In this document: one piece after another, positions 1 through 8,240 of the stretch
How positions within the stretch are numbered: position 1 is the stretch's first letter
How the letters are laid out: each line of letters opens with the position of its first letter
NCBI GenBank assembly: GCA_021731815.1
Contig: JAKFWO010000023.1
Span: 1 to 64,000, forward strand
DNA length: 64,000 nt
Origin: Hyphomonadaceae bacterium
Lineage (GTDB): Bacteria > Pseudomonadota > Alphaproteobacteria > Caulobacterales > Aquidulcibacteraceae
Direction: 5' to 3'
Notes under the pieces: generated by a model
Told to the model about the DNA's origin: nothing
Seen by the model: only the letters and a program-made list of their open reading frames with translations
The model's database searches: none
Program-made: the position numbers and the translations under genes

Positions 1-158
1 AAATCCAGACCCTGCAAAACCGACGCTTGCAATTCCAAAAACAAGCCGCTTAATATCAACCACAATCGAGGCCAAACTCTCCGCTATTTTGATATCCACC
101 TTGGCCCAAAAACTTTGACGACGGACACCCGGCTTTTCCCTGGAGAAGACGCTTCACT

Positions 159-329
159 TAGAGCGTGATCGCTCTTGATTGAATCGGAATAGGGATTCCC
201 TTGGGGCTCGAATTCTGATTCACATTGCATGCTGGGCGGAGGCCAGCATGCATGGCCAAGCCCTATTCCCTGGATTTGCGTGAGCGCGTGGTTGCGGCGG
301 TGGCGTCGGGCGAGAGCGGCCGAGGCTGA
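159..329 (+). mobile_element. IS630-family insertion sequence, 5' remnant
   Basis: A frame starting at ATG 252 reads MAKPYSLDLRERVVAAVAS and then hits a stop after 25 codons. This is the typical N-terminus of IS630-family transposases, which continue with a helix-turn-helix and a DDE domain; both are missing here. Upstream, a TA dinucleotide at 159-160 followed by GAGCGTGATCGC resembles an IS630 left end next to its TA target. No matching right end is visible in the next kilobase, so only the left end and first codons survive. Identification of the family is from memory of the N-terminal signature. Confidence 0.7.
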
Positions 330-528
330 TTGCGCCAATTCATAGGACGCTGTGTTTTTTTCAGTCTTTGCGACATCGTCTTTGGACAGGATAGGTTAAC
401 GGGGGTTAAGCTCAGGTCCAGAAGCTAGGCAGCCGGGTTCGGCGATCCGGCGGGGCCGATTGCGTGGATTGAGCTGGCGCCAGGGCTGACGTTTGGTCAG
501 GCTTCGGCGAAACAAAGGGGCGGGTGAT

Positions 529-1127
529 GCGTGAAAAGCGACATTTCATCTGGCGTTCCGTGACGTCCGCCCTGGTCGCATTGCTGGGCTGCGGCGCCCC
601 GATCAGTCTTGGCTTCGCCCAAAAAAGTGATCCCCCCCGGGGGGGCGGCTCCAGTTCCTGGCCAGAAAAGTAGTGCCCCTCCGGGGTGGGTTCCGCCCCC
701 CGACTATCATGTTTTGCCTCGTGAAAAAAAAGCGGCCCTGCGTAAGCAATATCGAGAAAAATTTACGTTTGTGGGCTCTGACCTGAACAAGGATGGCCAT
801 CTTGACCGTGATGAGTGGCGCAATTATACTTGGAATTTTTATTTGATTGCCGATGTCGATGGCGACGGCAAGCTCAGCTATGCGGAGCACATCTCACTCG
901 AAGTGCCCGTAACGTCACAAGGAGATGTTTGGCGGCTTGATGTTGTCGAGGCCGAGAGGGTCGTGCGCCGCCGCGACAAAAACCGGGACGGTTTCATTAC
1001 CTCCAATGAATACCGAAAACATTTCGACTATAAATTCGATTCTGTGGATGCGAAATGCAAAAAAGATGGCTGGATCGTCCATGCGGAGTTTGCTAATCTG
1101 CATTTAGTTCCCTGCCCCGCCAACTAG
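529..1127 (+). CDS. secreted EF-hand protein, frameshifted in a C7G7 tract
   Basis: Two frames join into one protein. The frame from ATG 529 (preceded by GGGGCG) encodes a basic start, a hydrophobic stretch and GFAQKSD, a plausible signal peptide; LLGCG inside it could instead be a weak lipobox. That frame stops shortly after a run of seven C and seven G at about 632-645. The overlapping frame carries the rest (172 codons to 1127), with three good EF-hand loops: DLNKDGHLDRDE, DVDGDGKLSYAE and DKNRDGFITSNE, plus a degenerate fourth ending in an HAEF-type helix. Removing one C restores a single frame through DPPGGAAP. It is probably a periplasmic or extracellular calcium-binding protein. Whether the extra base is a true mutation, a phase-variable tract or a sequencing error cannot be told here. 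Confidence 0.65.
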
Positions 1128-1133
1128 GCGGCG

Positions 1134-2102
1134 TCAGCGTGATGTTTTAGTTCGTCGGATTTGGGGTTGTATCAACTTCAAGCTAGGGGGCGTGCCCCAA
1201 AAATGCAGGGAGATAGCCAGTGACAGAAGTGGGTGAGCTTGCGTCACGCCGCTGTCCAGAATGCAGACGGCGACATTCGCATCAGCAGGTGGCGTCACGC
1301 GAGCGACTGCCTCATCGCTCCATTCACGCTGCTCGGCGCCGTCGAGCCCCAGAAAGAAGGCGGGAGTGTCTTTCGCTCGCCGAAGCTCTGCGACCACGTC
1401 GCTGTATGCGACCAAACGGTCAATGGATTCGATGTTTGCAAGGACGAGCACAACCTCGCGTTCAGGAAAGCGAACGGCGTGGTCCTTGACTTCAAGGTTC
1501 AATCTCGCGGCCATCCGCGAAAAGACATCCCGATGTCCGTCTCGAAGCCAGATTTCCCACCAGACTGCACCATCGCCGACAGGAAAGAGTGCGTCGTTGT
1601 CGGTGAACAACGATCTTGCCGTCGCCAAACGAACAACCTCCATCCGCGCAATCAGCGGTTCGTTCTTGGGACGGCCCGTTCGCGTTTCCTCCGTCCGATA
1701 GGCTTCTACCTTTTCTTGGTAGTACGCCTCGGCTGTGGCCGGTACGAAAACAGTGGCGGTCACTGAAGGGTTTTCTGCTGTCGGCTCGCGAACGGCTACT
1801 ACCTCAATCTGCTTTTGTCTGTTGCCGAGTTGATCGATTACCGCCTTCTCACCAGCGGGAACTTCGATTTGCAAATAAAATCCCGGCACGCCTTCGGCCA
1901 CGGCGGTCGCCCGTGCGCCGAGTTGTGCGCGAGCCGCCTCAAGCGCAACGCCGATTGAAGCAGATAACGCGTCCGCGTGGGCCGCACGATCTCTGCCCGG
2001 CAACGGCGGCGTACGCATAGCCTGCGCAGGGCGTCGATATTGCTCGGTTTGACCGCCACCATCGATGAATAGATGCGGTCGATTGCGGGGCGAATCATTC
2101 AT
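1134..2102 (-). pseudogene. S8 subtilisin-like peptidase, 3'-truncated
   Basis: The product has 322 residues. Residues 1-270 are an N-terminal region without a recognised motif, and the peptidase domain begins at about residue 278 with VAVCILDSGVTQAHPLL, whose Asp at about 283 matches the catalytic Asp block (D-S/T-G) of subtilases. The frame runs on only about 20 residues of unrelated sequence and ends, so the His and Ser blocks are absent. The junction lies near 1195. The gene follows the AAA+ ATPase by 12 bp on the same strand; ATPase plus subtilase pairs of this layout recur in bacterial genomes. An active protease is not expected from this copy. Confidence 0.7.
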
Positions 2103-2114
2103 GGCGGGCTCAGT

Positions 2115-3101
2115 TTAGCTTGAGAGTGTTGCCTCCCGCCGCTCCGCAATCGCATCCTTCAATTCGGCCAACGTGACGCGCTTTCTTCCGGCAAGCACAA
2201 CTGATTTCGCCGCGTTCTCAGCAGAACGAACGACTTCGGCCGGGCTCAGGCCCACTGCCGCTTCGGCCGCCTCGTCCCAAGCGAGGCCTCTGGTGTCGAA
2301 TGCTGTCAGTCGCGCCTTAAGTATGCGCTGAACCAGATCTGCATCTGGCAACGCATACCCGACCACGTCGTCGAAACGGCGGAAGAGTGCCTTATCGAGA
2401 AGCTCGGGGTGATTGGTTGCTGCGATGATCAGTCCTTGACTGTCATCTTGCTCAAGGAATTGCAGAAACGAATTCAGCACCCGCCGAATCTCGCCCACAT
2501 CATTACGTTCGGCACGCTTCGCGCCAATCGCATCAAACTCGTCAAAGAAATAAACACCTCGTGTCGCATTCATCGCATCGAACACAAGGCGCAGCTTCCC
2601 AGCGGTATCGCCCATGAATTTCGTGATCAATCCGTCGAGGACGACGGTGAACAAGGGAAGCCTAAGCTCGCCCGCCAACGAAGCGGCAGTCATCGTCTTG
2701 CCGGCGCCGGGAGGACCGATGAGGAGAAGCTTTCTGCGCGGGCGCAGTCCGTGCGAGCGAAGATTTTCCTGCTGCCGTTGTTCAAGGAGCACGCGCTGCA
2801 GGCGAGACGAGATTGTCTCGGGAAGAACCATTTCCGAAAGTCGGAGATCAGGGTAGCGAACCGCCAAGAGACCCGCGAGCTCGCCTTTCGGCTGCGCCAT
2901 CGGAACAGGTGCGACCTTCCGCTCGATCGCAGCATCTTTCGACTTCGCGGCATCGATGAGATCGCGGAGTTCGGTCGCAACTTTCCCATGCCCTTGCCGG
3001 GCTTCATGCGCGGCAAGCTGCATCGCGGTGGCGAGGAACCTATCCTCGTCGCCTGCAATGTGGCTCTTGAGAAGGGCAATGATGTGCCTGGCGGTCGTCA
3101 T
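2115..3101 (-). CDS. AAA+ ATPase paired with a subtilase
   Basis: The protein has 328 residues from the ATG at 3101. An N-terminal helical region (1-100) is followed by one AAA+ module: Walker A GPPGAGKT at about 129, a pore-like KFMGDT, Walker B YFFDEFD at about 184, sensor-1 AATNHPE, and the arginine pair in LFRRFDD. C-terminal helices end near LKDAIAERREA. The module resembles the small ClpX/FtsH/spastin-like ATPases encoded beside S8 peptidases, where the ATPase presumably handles substrate or regulates the protease. It is intact while its partner is truncated. An in-frame TTG nine bases upstream is a less likely start. Confidence 0.8.
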   Translation of the reverse strand: MTTARHIIALLKSHIAGDEDRFLATAMQLAAHEARQGHGKVATELRDLIDAAKSKDAAIERKVAPVPMAQPKGELAGLLAVRYPDLRLSEMVLPETISSRLQRVLLEQRQQENLRSHGLRPRRKLLLIGPPGAGKTMTAASLAGELRLPLFTVVLDGLITKFMGDTAGKLRLVFDAMNATRGVYFFDEFDAIGAKRAERNDVGEIRRVLNSFLQFLEQDDSQGLIIAATNHPELLDKALFRRFDDVVGYALPDADLVQRILKARLTAFDTRGLAWDEAAEAAVGLSPAEVVRSAENAAKSVVLAGRKRVTLAELKDAIAERREATLSS

Positions 3102-3252
3102 GGTTCCCAACGTGTCCCGGGCGCTTGGATTTGCTCCGCACCCGGCGCGTCAATTCTCGTTGATTTTGCACGATACTTGCGATGCATGAGGACAAGGTTA
3201 ACGAGTTTCACCTTTGTAGCGGCAGACCGTCGTCGGCGCCATCGCGAATATG

Positions 3253-3474
3253 TCACGGATGAGAGCCATTCAGCTCCCTCCAAATCGCCGAGACCTTCCG
3301 CCGCACGGTGCGTTCGTCGGGCGGCGGGAAATCCTCCCGGCCTGCGAACCAATCCATCATGTCGCGCACCAGCTCGCCCTGGCTGACCGGCATGCCGTGA
3401 TCGTGCACGCGCCGGGCGATAGCGCCGGCGAAGGCGTCCCAATCGTGTTTCGGCGGCGCCTCTGATGCGCCCAC
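3253..3474 (-). CDS. small hypothetical protein, 73 aa
   Basis: A 73-codon frame starts at GTG 3474; the frame upstream is closed by TAG with no better start. The sequence is acidic and basic in turn (DHGMPVSQGELVRDMMDWF, then DERTVRRKVSAIWREL), consistent with two or three helices, possibly a small winged-helix or HTH-like protein. I recall similar short proteins ending in RRR/K..I.PLWR.L in alphaproteobacterial mobile regions but cannot name a family. It lies between the AAA+ gene and the tRNA-Leu att-like site. Several overlapping frames exist here, so coding status is moderate only. Confidence 0.45.
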   Translation of the reverse strand: MGASEAPPKHDWDAFAGAIARRVHDHGMPVSQGELVRDMMDWFAGREDFPPPDERTVRRKVSAIWRELNGSHP

Positions 3475-3710
3475 CTGCAGCTCCCGACCGAATTCTGGAC
3501 CGCGCCGAGACTATGGCTTGCGGAATTTCGCGCCCCAGGCAACGACAAAAACGCGGTTCCGAAGAGGCTGATCCCGTCTGATCCAGCCTGACCCGGTTTT
3601 CCACAGATTTTTTAGGTCGGGAAACCCACCAGCCAACACCGGCGAATTGTGGTGCCGGGAGAGCGAATTGCAACCATAACTTCATTTATTTTCAATGGCA
3701 TGGCCGGCTA

Positions 3711-3733
3711 TTCGAGTCCAGTCCTGGGCACCA
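3711..3733 (+). other. tRNA-Leu 3'-end duplicate, candidate att site
   Basis: TTCGAGTCC, a short spacer and CCTGGGCACCA reproduce the T-loop, T-stem 3' strand, acceptor 3' strand and CCA of alphaproteobacterial tRNA-Leu (whose 5' end is usually GCCCAGG). Bases upstream of the T-loop do not pair as a T-stem and no tRNA body precedes it. This is the pattern left when an island integrates at a tRNA 3' end. No integrase gene lies beside it. Confidence 0.6.
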
Positions 3734-4436
3734 TTGCTTGATTTTGCCGGGTTTTTTGGCCTGGATCGCGCTGGATCAAACCGCCTCAAATCAACTCCAG
3801 GCAGCAGATATTCAACGGTTTTTTGATGCGCGCTGCGAGGCCCGACCGGATCGGGCTGGACCAGGCGGAATTTTTCTGAAGAAGTCAGGAAATCTGGGCA
3901 ATGCCTTGATTGCCAAAGTTGTGAGTGGTGATCACGGCCGTCTGGTGCAGATTGCGCAGGATGTCCGGCGCGCGCCCGATGCTGCAGGAACCGACCGCGG
4001 AATGGAACGTTACGGCCATCCATAGGAGATAGCGCGTGACGTGCAGTTTCTGAAGGAACGGAAACCCAGCCTGTTCCGGGAACGCACTCAGCCCGCGCCC
4101 AAGGTAGCGTAGACTCACCAGCGTCCCAAATGGAATGCCACGCGATTCGAGGCTGTTCCCGGGGCGCCGTATCATTCTGTCGCACCTTCATCGCCAATAC
4201 TGACCTGTGACGCAGGCTGGCGGAAAACTCGCCGTGAAACTTCGTCATTGCCGCCCGCATCCATGTCGGCGGCGATGACGGGTAGAAGGATTATGGTTTC
4301 ATCGCCTGACACCCAATCGAAAGTCGATGCTGATTATCGCAGCCGCCTCGAGCCTGCCGGGATCGTTCCAATGCCTGAGACGCTTGCCTCCCCGGGCGCG
4401 GAGCTTGACGGTCCTTAACATCCTGGTTCTGTTCGT

Positions 4437-4472
4437 CACTGGCGACCCGCACTGGCGACCCGCACCGGCGAC
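4437..4472 (+). repeat. 13-bp tandem repeat, 2.8 copies
   Basis: The unit CACTGGCGACCCG is repeated almost three times (the last copy has CACCGGCGACC). It lies about 75 bp upstream of the GST gene and codes for nothing recognisable. Confidence 0.8.
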
Positions 4473-4549
4473 CAGCCAGAGACTGAATCTGCACGCGATC
4501 CCGCAATCGACACATTGCCCTTGAAATCCGAAATTTGAAGGAGATCCCC

Positions 4550-5182
4550 ATGATTGATGTCTACGCCTTCGCCTCGCCCAATAGCGTCAAGGTGCCGGTC
4601 GCGCTGGAGGAGCTGGGCCTGCCCTACGCGCTGCACAACGTGAATATCCGCCAGGGCGCGCAGAAGGCGCCGGACTTCGTCGCCCGAAATGCCAATGCCA
4701 GGGTGCCCGTGATTGTCGATCATGAGGCGGAAGGCGGCCCGCTCACGCTCAGCGAAAGCGCGGCCATCCTCGTTTATCTCGCGGAGAAAACGGGAAAGCT
4801 TTTGCCGGCTTCCGGCCCGGCCCGTGCCCGCGTGTTCGAGCAATTATTCTTCCATGCCTCGGGCCTCGGTCCGGCCTTCGGCAATTCGGGTTATTTTACC
4901 AAATTCGCACCCGAGCCCATTCCGGGTGCAATTGAGCGCTTCCAGACCGAGGGCAATCGTATCCTTGGTGTGCTCGACGATCTGCTCGCGAATCAGGTCT
5001 TTGTTGCCGGAGATACGCTTTCTATCGCCGATATCGCCCATTTTGGCTGGTTGTGGCGGCGCGCTTATGCGGGGTTCGACTTCGATTCCACGCCCAATCT
5101 CGCGCGCTGGTATGCAAGCCTTGAAGCGCGCCCCGCTTTCCAGCGCGCCATCGACAAGACCAACGCGCTCGCGCCGGCCTGA
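4550..5182 (+). CDS. glutathione S-transferase family protein
   Basis: A 210-residue protein of normal GST length, starting at ATG 4550 after GAAGGAGATCCCC, a good ribosome-binding site. The thioredoxin-like N-terminal half (MIDVYAFASPNSVKVPVALE) has the usual beta-alpha-beta start with a Ser near residue 9 as candidate catalytic residue. NARVPVIVD supplies the cis-Pro motif, and LSESAAILVYLAEKTGKL is the glutathione-binding SES/A motif. The helical C-terminal half has the conserved cap box and GDTLSIADIA Asp motif. It resembles the YfcG/GstB-like bacterial class. It would conjugate or reduce small electrophiles or disulfides in the cytoplasm. No operon partner is evident; debris of a second GST lies downstream. 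Confidence 0.9.
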   Translation: MIDVYAFASPNSVKVPVALEELGLPYALHNVNIRQGAQKAPDFVARNANARVPVIVDHEAEGGPLTLSESAAILVYLAEKTGKLLPASGPARARVFEQLFFHASGLGPAFGNSGYFTKFAPEPIPGAIERFQTEGNRILGVLDDLLANQVFVAGDTLSIADIAHFGWLWRRAYAGFDFDSTPNLARWYASLEARPAFQRAIDKTNALAPA

Positions 5183-5221
5183 GGGACGAGCGCCTTCAGC
5201 CGAATAATCATGTTCACCCGT

Positions 5222-5244
5222 GCCGCCCGGGCATTGCCCGGGCC
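5222..5244 (+). repeat. GC-rich perfect hairpin after the GST gene
   Basis: GCCCGGGC-ATT-GCCCGGGC forms an eight-pair stem with a three-base loop about 45 bp after the GST stop. There is no T-run after it, so it is at best a weak terminator. Confidence 0.5.
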
Positions 5245-5318
5245 GCGGCAGAGGCTCTCAGGACCTATGCCTCGTCCGTCATCAGTATCGTGCACGACAC
5301 CGGCGGTCTTCCGGCGAG

Positions 5319-5733
5319 TTTGCCAGAATCGATCGCGTCGATGCGCCGGCAGCGCTGGTCTTTGCAATGTGGACGGACCCAAGGCATTTCGCGGCCTGGA
5401 TCGGGCCGGAAGGATTTACCTGCCCGCATGTCGAAATCGACCTTCGCGTCGGCGGCGGAAAAGCCGCTCACCATGCGCGATGGCAGAGCGATGATCGCTG
5501 TTTTTGAGGATCACATGCAGCACAGACAATTTCTGGTCTGCGACGGCCTGAGCGTCGCCGATTTCAACGCCGCTCCTGCGCTCGACCGGGCGCGAGAGGC
5601 CGGCAAGCCTGCCGGTGCACCGCGCCTTCAGGCCTTTGTGGGCGACATGTATGCGCGGCCAAAAGCGCCATTGACGATCGCGGCAGCCTTCGCGGAACAG
5701 CGTGATGAAATGGATCATGTGGGGCAGCCATGA
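5319..5733 (+). pseudogene. AHSA1/SRPBCC and GST fragments, chimeric remnant
   Basis: In one frame 5319-5466 reads FARIDRVDAPAALVFAMWTD followed by AWIGPEGF and EIDLRVGGG, the N-terminal third of an AHSA1/SRPBCC-type lipid-binding-fold protein. In a different frame from about 5512 the sequence reads FLVCDGLSVADFNAAPALD and LQAFVGDMYARPKAP, matching the C-terminal domain of a GST. Neither has its other half. The block therefore looks like two gene fragments fused by deletion. It sits between an intact GST and an intact VOC protein. Confidence 0.55.
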
Positions 5734-5770
5734 AGCGCGCCCTGCATCTTTCCGAACCGGAGATATCCCG

Positions 5771-6256
5771 ATGATCCATCAATCCAGGGTCCGAACCTGC
5801 CTGTGGTTCGAAAAGGACGGCCTCGCCGCCGCCCGTTTCTATTCCAGCCTTTTTCAGAACAGCGCAGTTGAAACCGACGCGGGTGATGGGGCGGAGCCCA
5901 TGATCGTTGCGTTCTCTCTCGATGGAATCCCCTACCAGATCCTGAATGGCGGCCCGCATTTTCGGCTCACGCCCGCCGCCTCCATCGTGGTGACAACCCG
6001 CGATCAGCCAGAGACCGACCATTTATGGGAAAGTTTCATCGCGAATGGAGGTGAACCGGGGCGCTGTGGTTGGCTGACGGATCGCAGGGGTCTGTCCTGG
6101 CAGATTGTGCCTGAAACCCTGCCGCGCCTTTTGGGCGCGCCGGATCGCGCCGCCGCCGCGCGCGCGCAGGCGGCCATGATGACAATGAACAAGATCGATA
6201 TCTCCGCGCTGGAAGCGGCATTTTTCCACTCTGACGGAGGGATGGCCCATGACTGA
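5771..6256 (+). CDS. VOC-fold protein, PhnB/3-demethylubiquinone-methyltransferase-like
   Basis: A 161-residue protein; I chose ATG 5771, preceded by CGGAGATATCCCG. The motifs VRTCLWFEKDGLAAARFYSS, MIVAFSLDGIPYQILNGGPHF and the repeat unit RCGWLTDRRGLSWQIVP are typical of the single-chain VOC proteins annotated as PhnB-like or 3-demethylubiquinone-9 3-methyltransferase domain. Those are paired beta-alpha-beta-beta-beta folds without proven methyltransferase activity. Such genes commonly neighbour AHSA1 proteins, and debris of such genes lies upstream. The function is unknown; a small-molecule binding or glyoxalase-like role is possible. Confidence 0.85.
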   Translation: MIHQSRVRTCLWFEKDGLAAARFYSSLFQNSAVETDAGDGAEPMIVAFSLDGIPYQILNGGPHFRLTPAASIVVTTRDQPETDHLWESFIANGGEPGRCGWLTDRRGLSWQIVPETLPRLLGAPDRAAAARAQAAMMTMNKIDISALEAAFFHSDGGMAHD

Positions 6257-6395
6257 GGCGATCACCATCGAAGCCCGCCTGCCGGTTTCGCTTATGCGCA
6301 TGATCTTCGGCGGGTTTGAAATGATGATGAATGCCTGGAGCGCATTCAGTAAAATTGGAATCCGGTTTACGTCCGAACGCGCTCCGAATTATTGA
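6249..6395 (+). pseudogene. truncated small ORF interrupted by palindromic repeat
   Basis: ATG 6249 overlaps the VOC stop codon, as in a translationally coupled operon. The frame begins MTEAITIEARLPVSL, which could be the start of another AHSA1-like protein, but after about 28 codons it runs into the palindromic repeat beginning near 6335 and stops at 6395 after 48 codons. It probably represents a gene whose remainder was lost when the repeat arrived. The family call is weak. Confidence 0.35.
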
Positions 6396-6468
6396 ATTCG
6401 CGCAGTTTCTGTCCGGGAATTCGGCACGGATTTCTGAACCGGAAATGCTACAGGGGAATCTGCAATGC
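6335..6468 (+). repeat. bipartite palindromic repeat family 1, copy A
   Basis: The first half, 6337-6385, is GGAGCGCATTC, then AATCCGGTTTAC, then GAACGCGCTCC, an imperfect stem-loop. The second half has ATTATTGAATT, then a second imperfect palindrome ending near GGAAATGCTAC. Copies B (10340) and C (29863) share both halves. Confidence 0.75.
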
Positions 6469-6556
6469 AAAACTTCGTCGCAATTTTCACTGCGACACCG
6501 TAATCGCGCGCCTGATCCGGCAGGCGCGCATCCGGAAAATGCGGAAAGAACAGAAA

Positions 6557-6632
6557 TGGTGCCGGCTGCCGGAATCGAACCGGCGACCTTCCGCTTACAA
6601 GGCGGGTGCTCTACCAGCTGAGCTAAACCGGC
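6557..6632 (-). tRNA. tRNA-Thr (anticodon UGU)
   Basis: Read on the minus strand the 76-nt sequence begins GCCGGTTTAGCTCAG, has the D-loop GCTGGTAGAGC and the anticodon arm CCCGC-CTTGTAA-GCGGA with anticodon TGT. The T-arm is CCGGTTCGATTCCGG and the acceptor end is encoded as AGCCGGCACCA. The seven-base acceptor pairs with one G-U. All conserved bases are present, so it should be functional. It decodes ACN threonine codons by wobble. The cobS gene lies 350 bp away in the same direction, upstream of it. Confidence 0.97.
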
Positions 6633-6981
6633 TTGGGGTCGAGACCACAAACCTTCACTGAAATCTGCCACCCATTTCGAGTCCCGGCCATCCGATTGTC
6701 CGTCGGCGCAGAGACAAATTTGGGTTCCGGTTCATCCCCGGACGCGAACTGAATATCGGATTCAGGGCTTCTTCGCATCGTGAATCCACCGGGAACCACA
6801 TGAAATCCGTTCGGCCGTCGTTCTCGTGCATTTAATTTCCGGGGTCAATCGCCATTGACACGAGGCGTGTTCCAAACCCGTTGGCGATCGCATCCACGCC
6901 CGTGGAACAGCCGGTCGCGGTGGCCCCGCCGGAAGTCTTTTTGCAATTCGTCGTGAATTAGCGCCGCTGCCGCAGAAATGC
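6633..6981. other. intergenic gap between tRNA-Thr and cobS
   Basis: About 350 bp with no supported gene. Short frames exist on the minus strand without recognisable products. No clear terminator with a T-run is visible for cobS. Confidence 0.4.
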
Positions 6982-8004
6982 TCACATTGCCTTGAGGCGC
7001 GCGACGCTCTCGGCAAGGTCGGTGCCAAAGGCGCGCTGGTAGAATTCCGCGATGATCGGGCGCTCCAGCTCGTCGCATTTGTTGAGAAAGGTCAGGCGGA
7101 AGGCCTGGCCGACATCGCCAAAAATGCGGGCATTCTCGGCCCAGGTGATGACCGTGCGCGGGCTCATCACGGTCGAAATATCCCCGTTCATGAACCCGTT
7201 GCGGGTCAGTTCGGCCACCCGCACCATGGCGGCGATCTGCGCGCGATCGGCTTCGTTTTCCGCATATTCCGGAACCCTGGCGAGCACGATGGCCAATTCG
7301 GCATCGAAAGCGAGATAATTGAGGGTCGCGACAATCGACCAGCGGTCCATCTGGCCCTGATTGATCTGCTGGGTCCCGTGATAGAGCCCGGTCGCATCTC
7401 CGAGCCCCACCGTATTGGTGGTGGCAAACAGCCGGAAACCGGGATGCGGCTTGATGACCTTGTTCTGGTCGAGCAGCGTCAGCCGGCCGGAGGCTTCGAG
7501 CACGCGCTGGATGACAAACATCACATCGGGCCGCCCCGCGTCATATTCGTCGAATACCAGCGCGATCGGCCGCTGCAGGGCCCAGGGCAGGATGCCCTCG
7601 CGGAATTCGGTGATCTGAACGCCGTCCTTCAGCACGATGGCGTCCTTGCCCACAAGATCGATGCGGCTGATATGGCTGTCGAGATTGACCCGGATCAGCG
7701 GCCAGTTGAGCCGCGCGGCCACCTGCTCGATATGCGTCGATTTCCCGGTGCCGTGATAGCCCTGGATCATCACGCGCCGGTTATGGGCGAACCCCGCGAG
7801 GATGGCTGTCGTCGTCTGCGGATCGAATCGATAGGCAGGGTCGATCTCCGGCACATGGGGATCGGCGCGGGAAAAGGCCGGAACCTTCATGTCGAGCTCG
7901 ACACCAAAAAGCGCCCTTGGATCAATGATGCGATCGGGCATCATGTCGGGCAGAGAGGCAGCAGGTGCAGGCGTGTTCTTGGCGACAGACGGGGCTTTGG
8001 TCAT
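6982..8004 (-). CDS. cobS: cobaltochelatase subunit CobS (AAA+)
   Basis: A 340-residue AAA+ protein from ATG 8004. Features in order: N-terminal [18 protein letters not shown] typical of CobS, Walker [10 protein letters not shown], the IDLVGKDA pore region, Walker [13 protein letters not shown], sensor-1 [14 protein letters not shown], and a C-terminal lid with [11 protein letters not shown]. CobS works with CobT as the ATPase of the cobaltochelatase CobNST, which inserts cobalt into hydrogenobyrinic acid a,c-diamide in aerobic B12 synthesis. CobT is 17 kb away on the same strand and CobN is not in the window. CobS/CobT pairs are also found without a full B12 pathway in alphaproteobacteria, so the metal target is not proven. 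Confidence 0.93.
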   Translation of the reverse strand: MTKAPSVAKNTPAPAASLPDMMPDRIIDPRALFGVELDMKVPAFSRADPHVPEIDPAYRFDPQTTTAILAGFAHNRRVMIQGYHGTGKSTHIEQVAARLNWPLIRVNLDSHISRIDLVGKDAIVLKDGVQITEFREGILPWALQRPIALVFDEYDAGRPDVMFVIQRVLEASGRLTLLDQNKVIKPHPGFRLFATTNTVGLGDATGLYHGTQQINQGQMDRWSIVATLNYLAFDAELAIVLARVPEYAENEADRAQIAAMVRVAELTRNGFMNGDISTVMSPRTVITWAENARIFGDVGQAFRLTFLNKCDELERPIIAEFYQRAFGTDLAESVARLKAM

Positions 8005-8120
8005 CAGAAATTGGGCTTGGACAAGGAAAGGACCGGGGCGGGAATGAGGTTCTCCCTCGCATGTGCGGGCCGCGAGGGGAAGCACCGAATGCGGCAAATC
8101 TCTGCCGGAAAGCGCATATG

Positions 8121-8240
8121 GTCCCTTTTAGCGCGCGCTGTGCAGAAACAGTACGCGCAGGTCCCTTTTATTGCGCGCTGTGCAGAAACAGCACGCGCAG
8201 GTACCTATTATTGCGCGCTGTGCAGAAACAGCACGCGCGC
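8121..8240 (-). repeat. three tandem 40-bp copies of the rsmD 3' end
   Basis: Units at 8121-8160, 8161-8200 and 8201-8240 are exactly 40 bp each. Units 2 and 3 differ at only a few bases and unit 1 has small changes near its start. On the minus strand each unit carries the last codons of rsmD (VLFLHSAQ); units 2 and 3 keep the TAA stop. The real stop of rsmD lies in unit 3. Each copy can fold as GCGCG...CTG/CAG...CGCGC followed in the minus direction by AATAAAAGG. Confidence 0.95.

Larger units (their letters stand above)
3475..4549. other. non-coding gap with tRNA-like scar and tandem repeat
   Basis: About 1.07 kb without a convincing gene. It holds the 23-bp tRNA-Leu-like 3' end at 3711-3733 and a 13-bp tandem repeat at 4437-4472. 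Open frames of up to 190 codons exist on both strands but none has a recognisable product or ribosome-binding site. The stretch 3734-4530 looks like degraded flanking DNA of a genomic island. Confidence 0.5.

Noticed and set aside
1220-1766. Plus-strand ORFs of 146-177 codons opposite the truncated subtilase
   Set aside because: Shadow frames; the minus frame carries the subtilase Asp block and pairs with the ATPase gene.
3711-3733. A complete tRNA-Leu gene
   Set aside because: Only the T-loop, acceptor 3' strand and CCA are present; no D-arm or anticodon arm precedes them and the T-stem does not pair.
3682-4260. A 192-codon minus-strand ORF beside the tRNA-like scar
   Set aside because: Begins and ends in sequence without coding signature, its end is the antisense of the tRNA scar, and overlapping frames on both strands are equally long.
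8121-8240. CRISPR array
   Set aside because: Three direct 40-bp units with no spacers between them; they are copies of the rsmD 3' end.
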